From: Neonectria sp. B-13
Lineage: Eukaryota > Ascomycota > Sordariomycetes > Hypocreales > Nectriaceae
Assembly (NCBI GenBank): GCA_002682825.1
Contig: NOKP01000012.1
Span: forward strand, 1,116,001-1,180,000
Reading direction: 5' to 3'
Length of the DNA stretch: 64,000 nt
The translations under genes and the position numbers were made by a program. Below the pieces are notes generated by a model. It made no database searches, was not told where the DNA came from, and saw nothing but the letters and a program-made list of their open reading frames with translations. Shown here in pieces: positions 45,880 through 57,741 of this stretch (positions are counted from its first letter, which is position 1; each line of letters begins with the position of its first letter).

Positions 45880-46659
45880 GTCGGACGAGGTCTGAAAGGT
45901 ATGTGACGAGAGTGGGAGCAATAGGCTGATGTTTTGGTCGCTCTATAGGGGGATCTTTGATGTTGGTGCAGTCTTCAGCGGATTCCAAGAGGAGAGATGA
46001 TCGGATAGAGGAGGGAAAGTGGAGTTGCGTGAGACAAGCTTGGCGGCATAGATAAGGGGGGTAGATACGTACCGTTAGTGCCACTGATTGGAGGAGGCTT
46101 TTCATTCGTACGCATAAACGGCGGGGAATCCTGGTTATTTAGCGAACTGCCTTAGTAATAAGACGTAGGGTAACTTCCACGTCTCCATTCAAAACAATCT
46201 TTCTAGATTGAAAGTAACAGCTACTAGATCGGAAGATGACTCTATCGAATAGACTGGGTTGCCATTTTGTGACTTATTCCCACGAGAACTGGCTTTCTGT
46301 CAAGGTATTGGCAAGGCGCAACATCTTCTTCTTCTGGGAAGTAGCAGCGTCCCGTTGTACGAGTCACACCGAGACAATTTCTAATGCAACCCACAAGGAT
46401 TAAAAAGGTTATTTTGTGGCTTGCCACACAGGCCACGAAACCCACATAGGCAACCAGCTGCATGGAGGATCGAGTCACAGTACCTAGATCATAATACCAG
46501 TCAACATCACAACCTAGAAGATCGGGCAATTCGGAGTATTCAGTTCCACAATTCAAGATGTGATAAGACCTCCAGGAAGTTGATCTGCATCTACACTGAC
46601 ACGAGCTATAAATCTTTCATCCTGGCGGACTAGGGGGTCTAGTACTATTTTGCCTTCCA
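45880..46659. other. Intergenic, no supported gene
   Basis: A 104-codon minus-strand frame (46242-46556) starts with ATG but shows no motif or splice partner and is left uncalled. Confidence 0.45.
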
Positions 46660-49600
46660 TTACTCAAAGCTCTCTTTGAGAAGTGCAATGATGAGATCCT
46701 CGATACCTCCTTTCTCAAGGATACTGTGTAGCATCTTAAGACCGGGTGTCATTGGGCTAATACATCCCTGCCGTCTCGCCGTAATATTCCCACTATCCCA
46801 CGCAAAAAATGCACCACTTTGAAGTAGATTCATAGCGATCTCGTTCTGCTGCTTCCACAATCCCAACGGTGGGATATTGACATAGTGCTCAGAGCATGCT
46901 TCAGCTGCAAACCGAACTGTGTCCCATAACCGTGTCTGACTATCCTCATCTTTCAACGTCAGACAAGCGCCCTCCTGAAGCAGAAGTTTCTCAATGGCTT
47001 GACGTCCCTTGTCGGCCGCGAGCCACTGTTCCATTGAAACGAGACGCCGCATATCAAAGTGGAGCATATTAAAAGCGACCTCATGCGCCTTCTTGAAAAA
47101 CTGCCACAGACGGAAATCTCCACCATCCACTGAGTCGAGATCGGAACTTCTTTCATCGAGGCAATGAAACAACGCTTTGTGATAGTGTAAGAAAATGCTC
47201 AACGCATTCATGGAGGGGCTGTCCTCAGTCGTGAAGTTTATATCAACTCCATTGGTCTCAAGAATCAGTTGAGCTATCGCTTCCCATCCGTTTTGTACTG
47301 CAAGAAGCAACGGTGTCTCTTTACCCTCGTCGCGAGCTTTCATATCTAGGCCTGAGATTGCGAGCCATAAACGAGCTGTTGCCTCGGGTTTTTGTATGTC
47401 AGTGTGTGCCCAGATCCCTGTTCTTTTATTCTGTAATCTACGTTCCTGCTGTTGTAGGAAGTCCTCCGTATGTTCCATCAGAGACGCCTGCAGAACACGG
47501 TGCCTGCCTCGCTTGTTGTTGCTACTCTCTGCCAGCATAAGATCTACCATCACGTGGTGTCCTTGCTTTGCTGCAACTAAGAGAGGAGTGCAACCTTCAA
47601 GGTCCTTGTATTCCAAATGGATACTGCATTTGGGGAGCAATAACTCCACAATCTCTCGTTGCCCCTTTTCGGCTGCCCAATGTAGCGGTGTCTGTCCACG
47701 GGAATTTCGGGAGTCCAAGTCAACGCCGTCCAGATTGAGGAGCACCTTATCGTTGTACTCCTCGGATATGGGTTTCAAGTCGCTTAAATCCATACCGACC
47801 TGGTCGTGTGCAAGTAAAATCTTCAGCACGGTGTGGTGTCCATGTGCGGCTGCCCACCACAGTAACGTCTCATCACGCTCATACTTGACGTCCAGATCAG
47901 CACGGCCATGAGCAAGAAGAAGTTTCACAGTTGCTTCATCTCCCTCTTGTACAGCCAAAAGCATGGTCGTCTGTCGGTGATAATCAGTGGATTCTGGGTA
48001 GGTCCTGATCTTCTCCATCATGAGTCTTGCCAGTGAATCATACCCATGCCAGACTACTAGGGAAAGCGCTGTCCATCCCTGGTGGCCTCGAGAGGCTACA
48101 TCAACTCCATCGGCCCCAAGTATGAGCCGCAATGCGTCATCGTGCCCATATCTTGCTGAGAGCGATAACGCCGTCTGGCTGGTGGGAGTTTTGGCGTTGA
48201 CATCAATGCCCTTCGCTTTCAGCAGCAGCTCGACTACTTCCGCATGCCCTCTTGCTGCCGCAAACATGAGTGGCGTGAAGTCTATCCAATTTTCAAGTTC
48301 GCGACTGCCCTTCGAGTTAGGATCAACCCTGGGATTATTGAGCAGCAGCGTGACCACTTCCTTGTGACCCTCCTCTGCCGTATATGAGAGCGGTGTGCGG
48401 CCAAGACCATAGCCAGTAGTCTTTGAGTCAGGATCAACCTTTGGATTATTGAGCAACAGTGTGGCCACTTTCTTGTGACCCTCTTGTGCCGCAAATGAGA
48501 GCGGTGTACGGCCAAGATAATAGCCAGTGGCCTTTGAGTCAGGATCAACCTTTGGATTCTTAAGCAGCAGAGTGACCACATCCTCGTGGCCCGCTTGTGC
48601 CGCAAATGAAAGCGGGGTGCGGCCGCACTGCTCGTCGCCGGTGGCCTTTGAGTCAGGATCAACCTCTGGGTTCTTGAGTAGCACCGTGACCACTTCCTTG
48701 TGTCCGTTTCCTGCCGCAAATGAAAGTGGGGTACGGCCACGACAATAGCCAGTGGCCTTTGAGTCGGGCTCAACCTTCGGATACTGGAGCCGCTGCTCGA
48801 CAATGTCTCTGTGCCCTCCCTCGGCCGCGAGCAGCAACGGGGTTCTTCCATCCCATTCGTCGACAGTCTCTGGGCCAAGGTCTGGATCAACATGACCAGT
48901 CTCAAGCAGTAGCCTGACCACCCCCGTGTGTCCATTCTTTGCCGCATAAGCCAACGGAGTCATATCAGATTGATGTTCCGCCCTGTGGTTTATGTCAACC
49001 TTGTTGGTCCTAAGCAGCAGGCCGACCACTCTTTCCAGCCCGTTCTCTGCGGAGAATGACAGCGGCGTACGATCGTTCAAATGCTCGTAATTTCTATTGG
49101 TCTTGGTGTCTGGATTTATCCCAGTTTGTTCAAGCAGCAGCTTGGCGACCGCCTCGTGTTTGTTCAATACGGCCCACCAGAGTGGCGTCGTTCCGTAGCC
49201 ATCCGTGTAGTTCACGTCTCCGCCTTCGTTGATTAGCCGTTGCACCGCCGCCTCGTGGCCGTTGGCTGCTGAATATGATAGCGGTGTGCGTTTTTCATCA
49301 TCCGCAACATTGGGGCCGTACGTAGGAAGTAGACACGTGATTAGTTCTTCAACTCCAAAGTAGGCCGCCAAATGCAGCCCCGTCATTCCCTTCGGAAACA
49401 ACTTGCTACTCGATGAGCGACGTAGCATCAAGAACTGACAAGAAGCCTCGACTTTTGCCTTGCTTGTCAGAAAGCCCATAGCCTCTTTAAACCTCGTTTT
49501 CGCCTCTCGCGCATGGTGCCCCCAGTGATGTGAGGAATAGTAGTACAACGCAAACGACTCCAGACGCTCTTGAAACTTCCTTTCAGTCTTGCAATACCCT

Positions 49601-51986
49601 TGTTCAAAGACACTAAATGAGAGATAAGTGACACAGATCTTCATCATCTTGTGTTCATGGTCTGGAAACCAATGGCTCTTCTTGGTTTGAAAATATTCCT
49701 CTGTCGTGAGGTGGCATAATCGGATGACGTTGCTCTCTTTGCTGAAAGTGACCAAGCCGGCACACAGCCCCAACACGTCTTCGATATTCGGGAGCCCGTC
49801 TTCCGCAATTTTCAGAGCGCCTTCTTTGACCGCTAGAGCCTCGCGAAATTCCGACGCAGTGAGTTGCCTCTTGGCACAAACGACCCACATCAGAGCTTTC
49901 TCGGCGATGGTTTTCTTTTTCGGGCCCTGGGCTTGAATTCGCCTCATGGCATCGTCGTATGCGGTGTCGTATGCTTGTGTTGTTGTTTTGAATCGAGCCA
50001 GCGCAGCTCTGATATCCTCACCGGTCATCTCCCCGTCCAAGGCCTCAACATAAAGCTTTGCAAGTAGGAACCTATGAAGGTTAGTTTGAACAACTATAGC
50101 TCATATTCGCACGTACATTCCGTCGACACACGTTGCAATTCCATTCTTGATATCTTCCTGCAGAGTACGATTGCAGCTCACCACAAAGGACGTCATTTCT
50201 GATACTTTGCTCGCCAAGTATCTTCGCATATCATCCTCATGAGCACGAATTTCCAATGAAATGTTGTCTCTGAAATACGTCGCAATTTCAGGCAAATCCC
50301 TAGATGTTGCGAAGATTTTGACGCCGGATTTTGATTCCGATTTCCGTTGAAGGTCAAGAATTTCCAAAAGAAGTCGTCTCCTGCAATTGCCAGATGCTTG
50401 GCACTCGTCCAGTGCATCAATGACGATGTAAGTTGTGAGATACATCGACACTGTGGATTGGAGGCAATGTATGTACTCCTCGAGAGTTGGCGTCTTTCTT
50501 CTTTGATGCAGGGTTTTAACAGACTCTGGCAGAAGTGATAATCCACCGGCAAGCTGCTTCAGTAGACTTGCAATCAAGGCCTTGGCTGTTTGCTCGGTTT
50601 GTGGTACAGAACCACAGTAGATGTACGCAATTCCAATGTTGCGACTTGTCTGGTTTTGCAGACTGTCGATCACAATCGATGTGAGGATCGTCTTTCCTGC
50701 TCCAGGAATGCCCTTGCAGAACAAGGCAGTATTACATCCACTGAGCCAGGTTTGGTACTCCGGAGAGTCCAAAAGCCATTGACCAGTCTTGGGCTCTCGT
50801 CTCTCAAAGATGTCGCTATGATGAGAACCATGGGGAATGTTGGATATCGAATCAATAATCTCCCGGTCTTCCTTCGTCTTCAATTGAGAGCTTATCGTGT
50901 CGACTTTTGATTCAGTGCTCACGACCACGTCATGCACTATGAAATGTATTAGAAAGTGCAGTACTGGTTTATTTGGGCTCACTGACCATCTGCTATAGCC
51001 TCGATTATTCTCCTCTCATCCTCAATCTTGCTCGGCGGAATTTGTAAGAGGAGGGCTTTTGCGTATGCCGCCGCTGTCATTGCCGCATATCCTTGCCAAT
51101 CCTTGTTCTTGTGTGAGTCTGAATAATCGCATATGCCCCTAATCACAAGACAGGGAAACCGGTTCATCAGCCCTGCCGCTTCCATCTCGAAACAAAGAAC
51201 CTTCTTTTCCTCTGCAAGCTTGTCGCGTCTTTTAGCATCCATCATCAAAAGGCTCCCTGAAGCGACTAGGCCGTAGTGAACTGCTGGATTGTCGTCTTCT
51301 TCTGTCCTTGCGGGCCGCGATACCAGTTTGGATGAATCAGTACCGCAGGTTGTTGCACAATCCTCCTCGCCATCTTGTGGATGAATAATGTCAGACTTGT
51401 ATAGTCTATCGCTGCTGGGGTCTGGGCGCTTGTAATTTCGTCGTAGTCTTGGATACCGCTCCAAAACTCTATTAACGTCCCTTTCAAACTGATGCCCATG
51501 GATCTCATGCTCAACCTCAAGCTTACTCACAGCTGTCCGTATCATTTCTGGTGGCTTGTCTAAGTGCATTGTGGTTTGGAACTCTTGGTCTTGTATGGCC
51601 TTCCCAAAATCATATTGCACCACCCCGCCCTCTCCGTTGAAAGGACTGCTCACTACAATATCCCCAAGGCGGATATCGTGGCGTCGGCTGCGTGCACCGC
51701 CCCCGAGACCGACCATCAGACCAATTCTGATGTTAGGAAAGCTGTTCAGCATGTCTTTTGCAACGCCTGTTGCAGAAGCTATGCCATACTCTCCTTTCGG
51801 AAGACAAGCGATGACGACCTTGTGTTTCCCAATCTGTCCCAAGGTGTAACTATTGTTGTCGTGTGGAGACAGGCCATTGGGTCCCTCATGCGTCTCGTCG
51901 AGGAATACTTTCGCGGCAACATGTTCTCTCGGGAGAGCACAGATCCAACCAACGGTGTACTCGCTATTGTCGTTGGCTTGCGACAT
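46660..51986 (-). CDS. STAND/NLR-type protein: PNP - NACHT - ankyrin repeats
   Basis: Three exons, 51986-50987, 50936-50117, 50071-46660; introns 50 and 45 nt, phases 1 and 2, total 1743 residues. Residues about 8-320: nucleoside phosphorylase-like (PNP_UDP) effector domain, with '[20 protein letters not shown]', '[10 protein letters not shown]' and '[20 protein letters not shown]'. NACHT NTPase: Walker A 'GIPGAGKT' (about 409-416), Walker B '[10 protein letters not shown]' (about 500), sensor-type '[11 protein letters not shown]', then the '[14 protein letters not shown]' block formed at the second splice. A winged-helix-like linker precedes ankyrin repeats from about residue 838 to 1600. 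Four units in the middle (about 48310-48790) are nearly identical ('[19 protein letters not shown]'). Fungal proteins of this design act in heterokaryon incompatibility or nonself recognition; the ligand is bound by the repeats. Likely cytosolic. Confidence 0.88.
48310..48790 (-). repeat. Near-identical ankyrin-coding tandem units
   Basis: Four in-frame units of 37-38 codons, each with a 'DPDSKATG' linker and 'GRTPLSFAA' core; DNA of the units is much more alike than that of the flanking ankyrin repeats, which suggests recent duplication or gene conversion. Confidence 0.8.
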
Positions 51987-53383
51987 GGTCGACTGTCGTG
52001 AAGCTAAGATGGAAACAAGCAAAGCTCAGTAGGGTTGAGGGATAAAGAATTGGTGGAAGGAATTTTCGTAACTAGGATTAATCTCTGCAGGGGGGGACTA
52101 GATACGGAAGAATACCTGTTGGTCGGCGCTGCCCGATACCGTGCACGAGGCAGACATGCTTCGTCTAACGCTCTGGCTTTGGTCGGCTGTAATTGGCCAG
52201 GGGGAGTAGGCATTCGTATTATCTCGTCAGACGGTGGAGAAGTGCAGTTAATATTTAATCAGGCAGCCAATTGAAGCACAGTGAAGTTGGTTGCCTCGTA
52301 GGTGACCAGATACGGCGACCAACAACAAGCTTGCTTAGCCGCCTAGATAATTCAATGTGCATCTCCGTGTCTTGTCTAACGCTACAGTGCATGGTTAGGC
52401 GCTCGAAGCAAGCCACAAAATGCACGTTTCCGGCGACCAGGCCCAGTGATCGACAGCGGTGTCGCAGGCTATGTTCAGCCTGCTACGAGACTGCTTGTAA
52501 TTACAAGGATTCATGATCTAAGGGGGATACAGCCCGTCTTGGCAAATTTACAGCGGTGTCCAGACAACCAACCATGCACAGCCTTTCGTCGCGTGAATCC
52601 ACGATACTTTGTTGGTGGGATATGCACCCAGTGCAGACCACACCCACGACTTGGGATGCCATAGCAGTGTTTGCAGTTGGAGGCGTGACTTCGGAGCAGC
52701 GTTAGTATCAAATCGTTACCACTGGCTACCATCTTTGCCATCATCGGGCCTATGTTCGCGTTTGGCTCGGTGGTCATGGTGGCGCTGTTCCATCTTATCA
52801 GGGACCTGCCAGAGCTTCTTGAAGATAGGATGGCGCAAACGCAGAGCACTTCGGCGTAGGACCAGCGCCACCGGCAGGATACTGCACCCTACTGAATCCT
52901 TGAGACCTTCTTGATGTTGACAGCCCCAAGCAGATGGAGCAGATTCAACGTGAAGCGAGCGACGCTGACCTGTTGTGGCGCATGATAAATAATGTTTATT
53001 GGGGGACATGCACACACTCGCAGCCGAGGAGGGGAAGTTTCGCCGTATCAAGTGACGCAGTCAGATCCCGTTAGCTTACAGTATGTATAGTATCGGCAGC
53101 ATGATTGGCGCCTGCCAGACCGAGCAGGTAGAAATGACTGGCTTGCACAGCCCCGCTGGTCGGTTCGGCTTCTTACTCATCACTGCCCAAGTTTCTGCCC
53201 AGCTTCTACTTTCCACGCTGCATATTCTTATGCTTTTTACCCTTCCAGCCTTCTCTGACGACCTCTTTCTGTGCAGCGTATTGCTCAGGTATAGCTTCGG
53301 AAACCAGTCGCACCAAGCCTGAGATCCTAACCGCTGTATCGAACCGGGAATAAGGCCGCCGCCTCGCCAATCATCACTGCCAA
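51987..53383. other. Divergent interval between two NLR genes
   Basis: 1.4 kb separating two head-to-head STAND genes. It likely holds both promoters. A protein-like relic sits at about 52705-52860 plus: a membrane-span text ('PLATIFAIIGPMFAFGSVVM', then 'LIRDLPELLEDRM') preceded in frame by a TGA, so a decayed gene fragment may lie here. Confidence 0.45.
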
Positions 53384-56300
53384 ATGGAACAACAACGGCA
53401 AGGCGTTCGTCTTGACCAAGTCAACACCACGGACACTGGCGAGGCTGAACCAGACGTCGACGTCATTGCCATACACGGCCTGGACACAAAGTCACCGGAC
53501 ACGTGGATATGTCGATCCAAGGAACGCGACAAGCCCGATGTCAACTGGCTGGCAGATTCTCATATGCTTCCAGCTCAGGTGCAACGGGTTCGGATCTTCA
53601 CATGCGACTGGCCGGCTGACCTGTTTCAAGATTCAGCCTCGACCGATTGGACAGTCCGGGAGTTTGCTTTACGCTTGCTCCAAGGTATCCAAAACATGAG
53701 ACAAGCAGATGGCCAGGGCAAAGATCGCCCTATTCTCTTCATCGCGTCGTGTCTAGGGGGTATCATTTTGATGAAGGCTCTCGTGATAGCTGACAGCCCA
53801 CAAAGCGACTATATCTCCATCAGGAATGCGACGCGCGGCATTGTCTTCCTTGCAACACCGTTCCGGGGAACTTCATTCCAAGATGTTGCCGCCTGGGCAG
53901 AACCAATGCTGAAGGCTTGGGCTTCGCTCCGATACCGGTCGGTGACCCAGCTTCTTAACACTGTAAAGGGGTCGACTCCTGAACTCGAGGAACTCGTGAG
54001 CGCCTTCACTCACCTATGTCAAGACAAAGACCGTCCTTGCCAAGTGCATACCTTCTACGAAAAGGTTGCGACGATTCTTCAAAGCAAGGTTCTTCCCCCT
54101 TGTCTGCTGCCATTTTTTGGGCAGGCAAAACTTGTAAGTACAATGAAATGGAATGCTCATTACACCGCTGCTTCCTCTCGTAATACGCTCGTTGTTCTAG
54201 TAGGCGGAAGCTTGCTAACGCTCGCCAGCTGGTCGATAGCAGCTCAGCGAAGCTGGACATTGTCAAAGAGCCACTGGCACTCGAACGACGCCATGTAATG
54301 ATGAACAAATTCTCTGGGCCCAAAGATCCCGAGTACGACACTGTTGCCGGGAAAATCCTAGAGTTCCTCAAGAAGACCCGAGAGAGGCGACCGCTCGAGC
54401 AAGCGGATGCTTGGATCCGCGAACATCACTATACCGCAGACAATCTCAAGATCGATCGACTCTCGGGCGACCAATTACCGATGGATCGGTGCTACATAAA
54501 TCTTGCCCTTGTGGAGCAGGTTAGCCACGGTACGGGCAGGGGAGGTCCACAGCCTCAGTCTTCACCATTTTCACTCACCGCTCGACAGAGGGTTGAGACA
54601 CCAGACGAAACTATCCAGGTCGACTTAGCGACAATGTTCAACCAACGCAGAGGACGCGACGGTCACGCAATGCAACCAAGGAGAATTTTGATTCGAGGAC
54701 GTGCCGGAGTTGGGAAGACTACCTTGTGCAAAAAGATTGTCTACGAGTTTTGCCGAGGCACGTGGAGTGAATGGACCAAGCTGTTCGACCGTGTCCTTTG
54801 GGTGCCTTTGCGGAATCTAAACCTAGGTGAAAGACAAGAACCAGGATACAACTTTGAACGTCTCTTCACGCATGAGTATTTCTCTCTACCGATAAGCAGG
54901 CCAGATCTAGCTAGAGAACTGTCCCACGAATTGACGACTAAGAGTAACAAGACTCTCTTTCTCCTCGATGGCCTGGACGAAGTATCCCTGGACCTAAAGG
55001 GCGCTATGCGTCGCTTCCTACAGGAGCTGTTGAAACAGCCGAACGTCATCATCACATCCCGACCATCTGCCAAACATCTATCCCACGTGGATCTCGAATT
55101 AGAAACAATTGGGTTTTATCCAGATCAAGTTGATGCCTACCTTGACGCTGACGACAAGATTAAGGAAAGGGCCGATGAAGTCCGTTCTTTCCTTGAAAAA
55201 CATTGGCTCATCCAGGGTCTTGTGCGGATCCCAATTCAGCTGGATGCGCTTTGTTACATCTGGGAAGACTTCGATCCTCGAGCTATGCCGGACACCATGA
55301 CCAGCATCTACAAAGCTATCGAGCAAAGGCTGTGGAAGAAGGATGCCATACGATTGGACAAAATATCCAAAGACCGAGCCAAAGAAGCTTTACCACTCGA
55401 GGTCGAGCGCAAGGTCGAGGACGAGATTGAACTCCTTGAGTGTCTTGCCTTTAATGGTATGCACTGCGGCGTAATAGAGTTCACGCCAGCGCATCAAATC
55501 AAGATAGCCGAGAAGTTCTCATGTTTGCATATGCCACCGCTTGCCGAAAGACTTGCACGACTTTCTTTCCTGCGCACATCAAACTCCTCATCAAGGGCGG
55601 AGAATCGAAGTTACCATTTTATACACCTGACCTATCAGGAGTACTTTGCGGCGCGGTATTTTGTACGGCAGTGGAGGGCCAGAGAGCTTCTTGAATGTCT
55701 CTTTCTCCAAAATGTGGACATCAGCCCTGTCAAGTTCCTCGAGAAGCATAAATACACAGCACGCTACGATATCCTGTGGCGTTTTGTTGCCGGCCTGCTT
55801 GGCGCTGAAAATCAAGAGGGACTCAGCTTCTTCCAGACAATCGAGCAGGAACCGCTCGACCTCTTGGGCCCTACGCATCAAAGACTGATTATGCATTGTT
55901 TGAGTGAAGTATCAATGGATCCGCTGATCCGACGGCGCTTCGAAACGAAGCTGGCGGATTGGCTACTCTTCGAATGCAGCTTCCATAAGTCAGCACACTT
56001 CTCAAGAGAAATGGAATTCCCAGAGCCGGCCCTATACGATGCCCTGCAAGAGGGGTCTGATGACGCGAAGATCATGATTCTGGAGTCGCTAATGAGACGA
56101 CCAACAATACCGCCAAGCTGCAATGAACTGGCGCCTTCTTTCCTGAGAGATGACGCGTCTTGGAGACTGAAGTGCGCGGTATTTTCCGCATTACAAACCT
56201 CTCAGACAAACTTAAAAGACAATATCCTCGCGGCCGTAGTCCAACTACTTAGCGACGAAAAGTGGTTCGTCCGACATGCCGCCCTTAAGGTCCTGCAGAA

Positions 56301-57741
56301 ACAGTCGACCTTATCCGACGAAATTCTCACGGCCATGGTCCGGCTCGTCGACGAGGACGAAGAACCACTCGTCCGAGAAACTGCCCTAGAGGTCCTCAAG
56401 AAGCAGTCAAACTTTCCTGGGAAACTCGCGGTTGCAGTCCAACGGCTCGATGAGAAACGCGCGCTTGCAGTCCAACGGCTCGACGACGAAAACCTAGACA
56501 CCCGAAAGACTTCCCTAAGGGCCCTGCAAGCGCAGCGCAGCTTATCGAATGATATCATTACCACCGTGGCTCAACAACTCGACGATACGCACCCGGACAT
56601 CCGAAAAGCTGCCCTAGAGGTACTGGGGAAGCAGTCAAGCTTGTCCGATGAGATCGTCATAGCCGTAATTCACCGGCTTGACGATAAAGATTGGCGTGTC
56701 AGTTGGGCTGCCACAAAGATCGTATGGAGACGGCCGATTTTATCTGACGAAGTTTCCACGGCCTTAATCCAATGGCTCGACAATAGATACGGGTATTTCC
56801 GACGAGACGCCTGGTTCATCCGAGAGGTCTTTCAGACTCAGCACTTGTCTGACAAGTTCCTTACAGCTATGGCGGAACGGCTCGATAACTCAGACACTCG
56901 AGAGGCCGCTCTAGAGGTCCTGCAGACGCAGTCGGGATTATCTACCAAGCTCGTAAAAGATGTAGCCCAAATGCTCGATGATGAAAGCTCAGGCATTCGA
57001 TCCACTGCCCTAGAGGTACTGGAAAACCAGTCAAGCTTGTCCAATGAGATCATTATAGCTGTGGCCCGAAAGCTTGACGATGCAAATTGGCACACCCAAT
57101 GGGATGTCTTACGGACCCTACGGAAGCGGTCGAGATTATCCTGCGAGATCATCACAGCTGTGGTCCAACGGCTTGATGATGAAGAATGGAGGGTCCGAAA
57201 GGCTGCCCTAGAGATTCTACAGAAGCAGCCAAGCTTGTCTGATGAGATCCTAAGAGCCGTGGTCCAACGGCTTGATGATGAAGAATGGAGGGTCCGAAAG
57301 GCTGCCCTAGAGATTCTACAGAAGCAGCCAAGCTTGTCTGATGAGATCCTAAGAGCCGTGGTCCAACGGCTTGATGACGCCGAATGGAGGGTCCGAAAGG
57401 CTGCTCTAGAGGTCCTACAGAAGCAGCCAGGCTTAACTAGCGATATCCTAACGGCCGTGGCACGACAGCTGGAATCCGAGAAGAGTGTAGGTGACTTGGC
57501 AGAGGCAGTACTAAGAAAACATGAGACATTCTATTCTACTCTCCTTAGCGGTCCTCACGTGGGATCACTATTGAACATTTTGTTGCACCGCTCCTTTGGG
57601 GAACAAGTGAGTTGGTACATCAAGGATGGTAAATCCTGCCTTAACACGCCAGATTTCATCAGAAGTGCCAGTATCGAAAATATGGAAGATTTCAAGGACA
57701 TGGTCATCAGAGCGCGCCCACCAGGTACTCCACAGCCATAG
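53384..57741 (+). CDS. STAND/NLR-type protein: alpha/beta-hydrolase-like - NACHT - HEAT repeats
   Basis: Two exons, 53384-54133 and 54229-57741 (95-nt intron, phase 0), 1420 residues. Residues about 22-235: SesB-like alpha/beta-hydrolase effector domain ('DVIAIHGLDTKSPDTW', 'GIVFLATPFRGTSF'). The nucleophile elbow reads 'IASCLGG', with Cys where the usual 'GHSLGG' has Ser. The splice joins it to 'LVDSSSAKLDIVKEPLALER' and 'RRHVMMNKFSGP', the normal linker. NACHT: Walker A 'GRAGVGKTT' (about 406-414), Walker B 'LFLLDGLDEV' (about 490), 'NVIITSRPSA', and the STAND-type 'YHFIHLTYQEYFAARYFV'. Residues about 900-1320 are HEAT repeats of 33 residues, two of them identical at DNA level. Presumed intracellular nonself sensor, with the repeats as recognition surface. 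Confidence 0.88.
57160..57357 (+). repeat. Two perfect 99-bp HEAT-coding copies
   Basis: 57160-57258 and 57259-57357 are identical over 99 bp by eye; the next unit (from 57358) begins the same and then diverges. Each encodes one 33-residue HEAT unit (core 'RLDDEEWRVRKAALEILQKQ'). Confidence 0.9.

Noticed and set aside
46242..46556. 104-codon minus-strand frame beside the NLR gene
   Set aside because: Starts with ATG and has several Cys, but no signal peptide, splice partner or family; not enough to call.
48282..48947. 221-codon minus-strand frame inside the ankyrin region
   Set aside because: Out-of-frame copy of the ankyrin array (Arg/Leu/Gln-rich repeats); the in-frame ankyrin motifs are clear.
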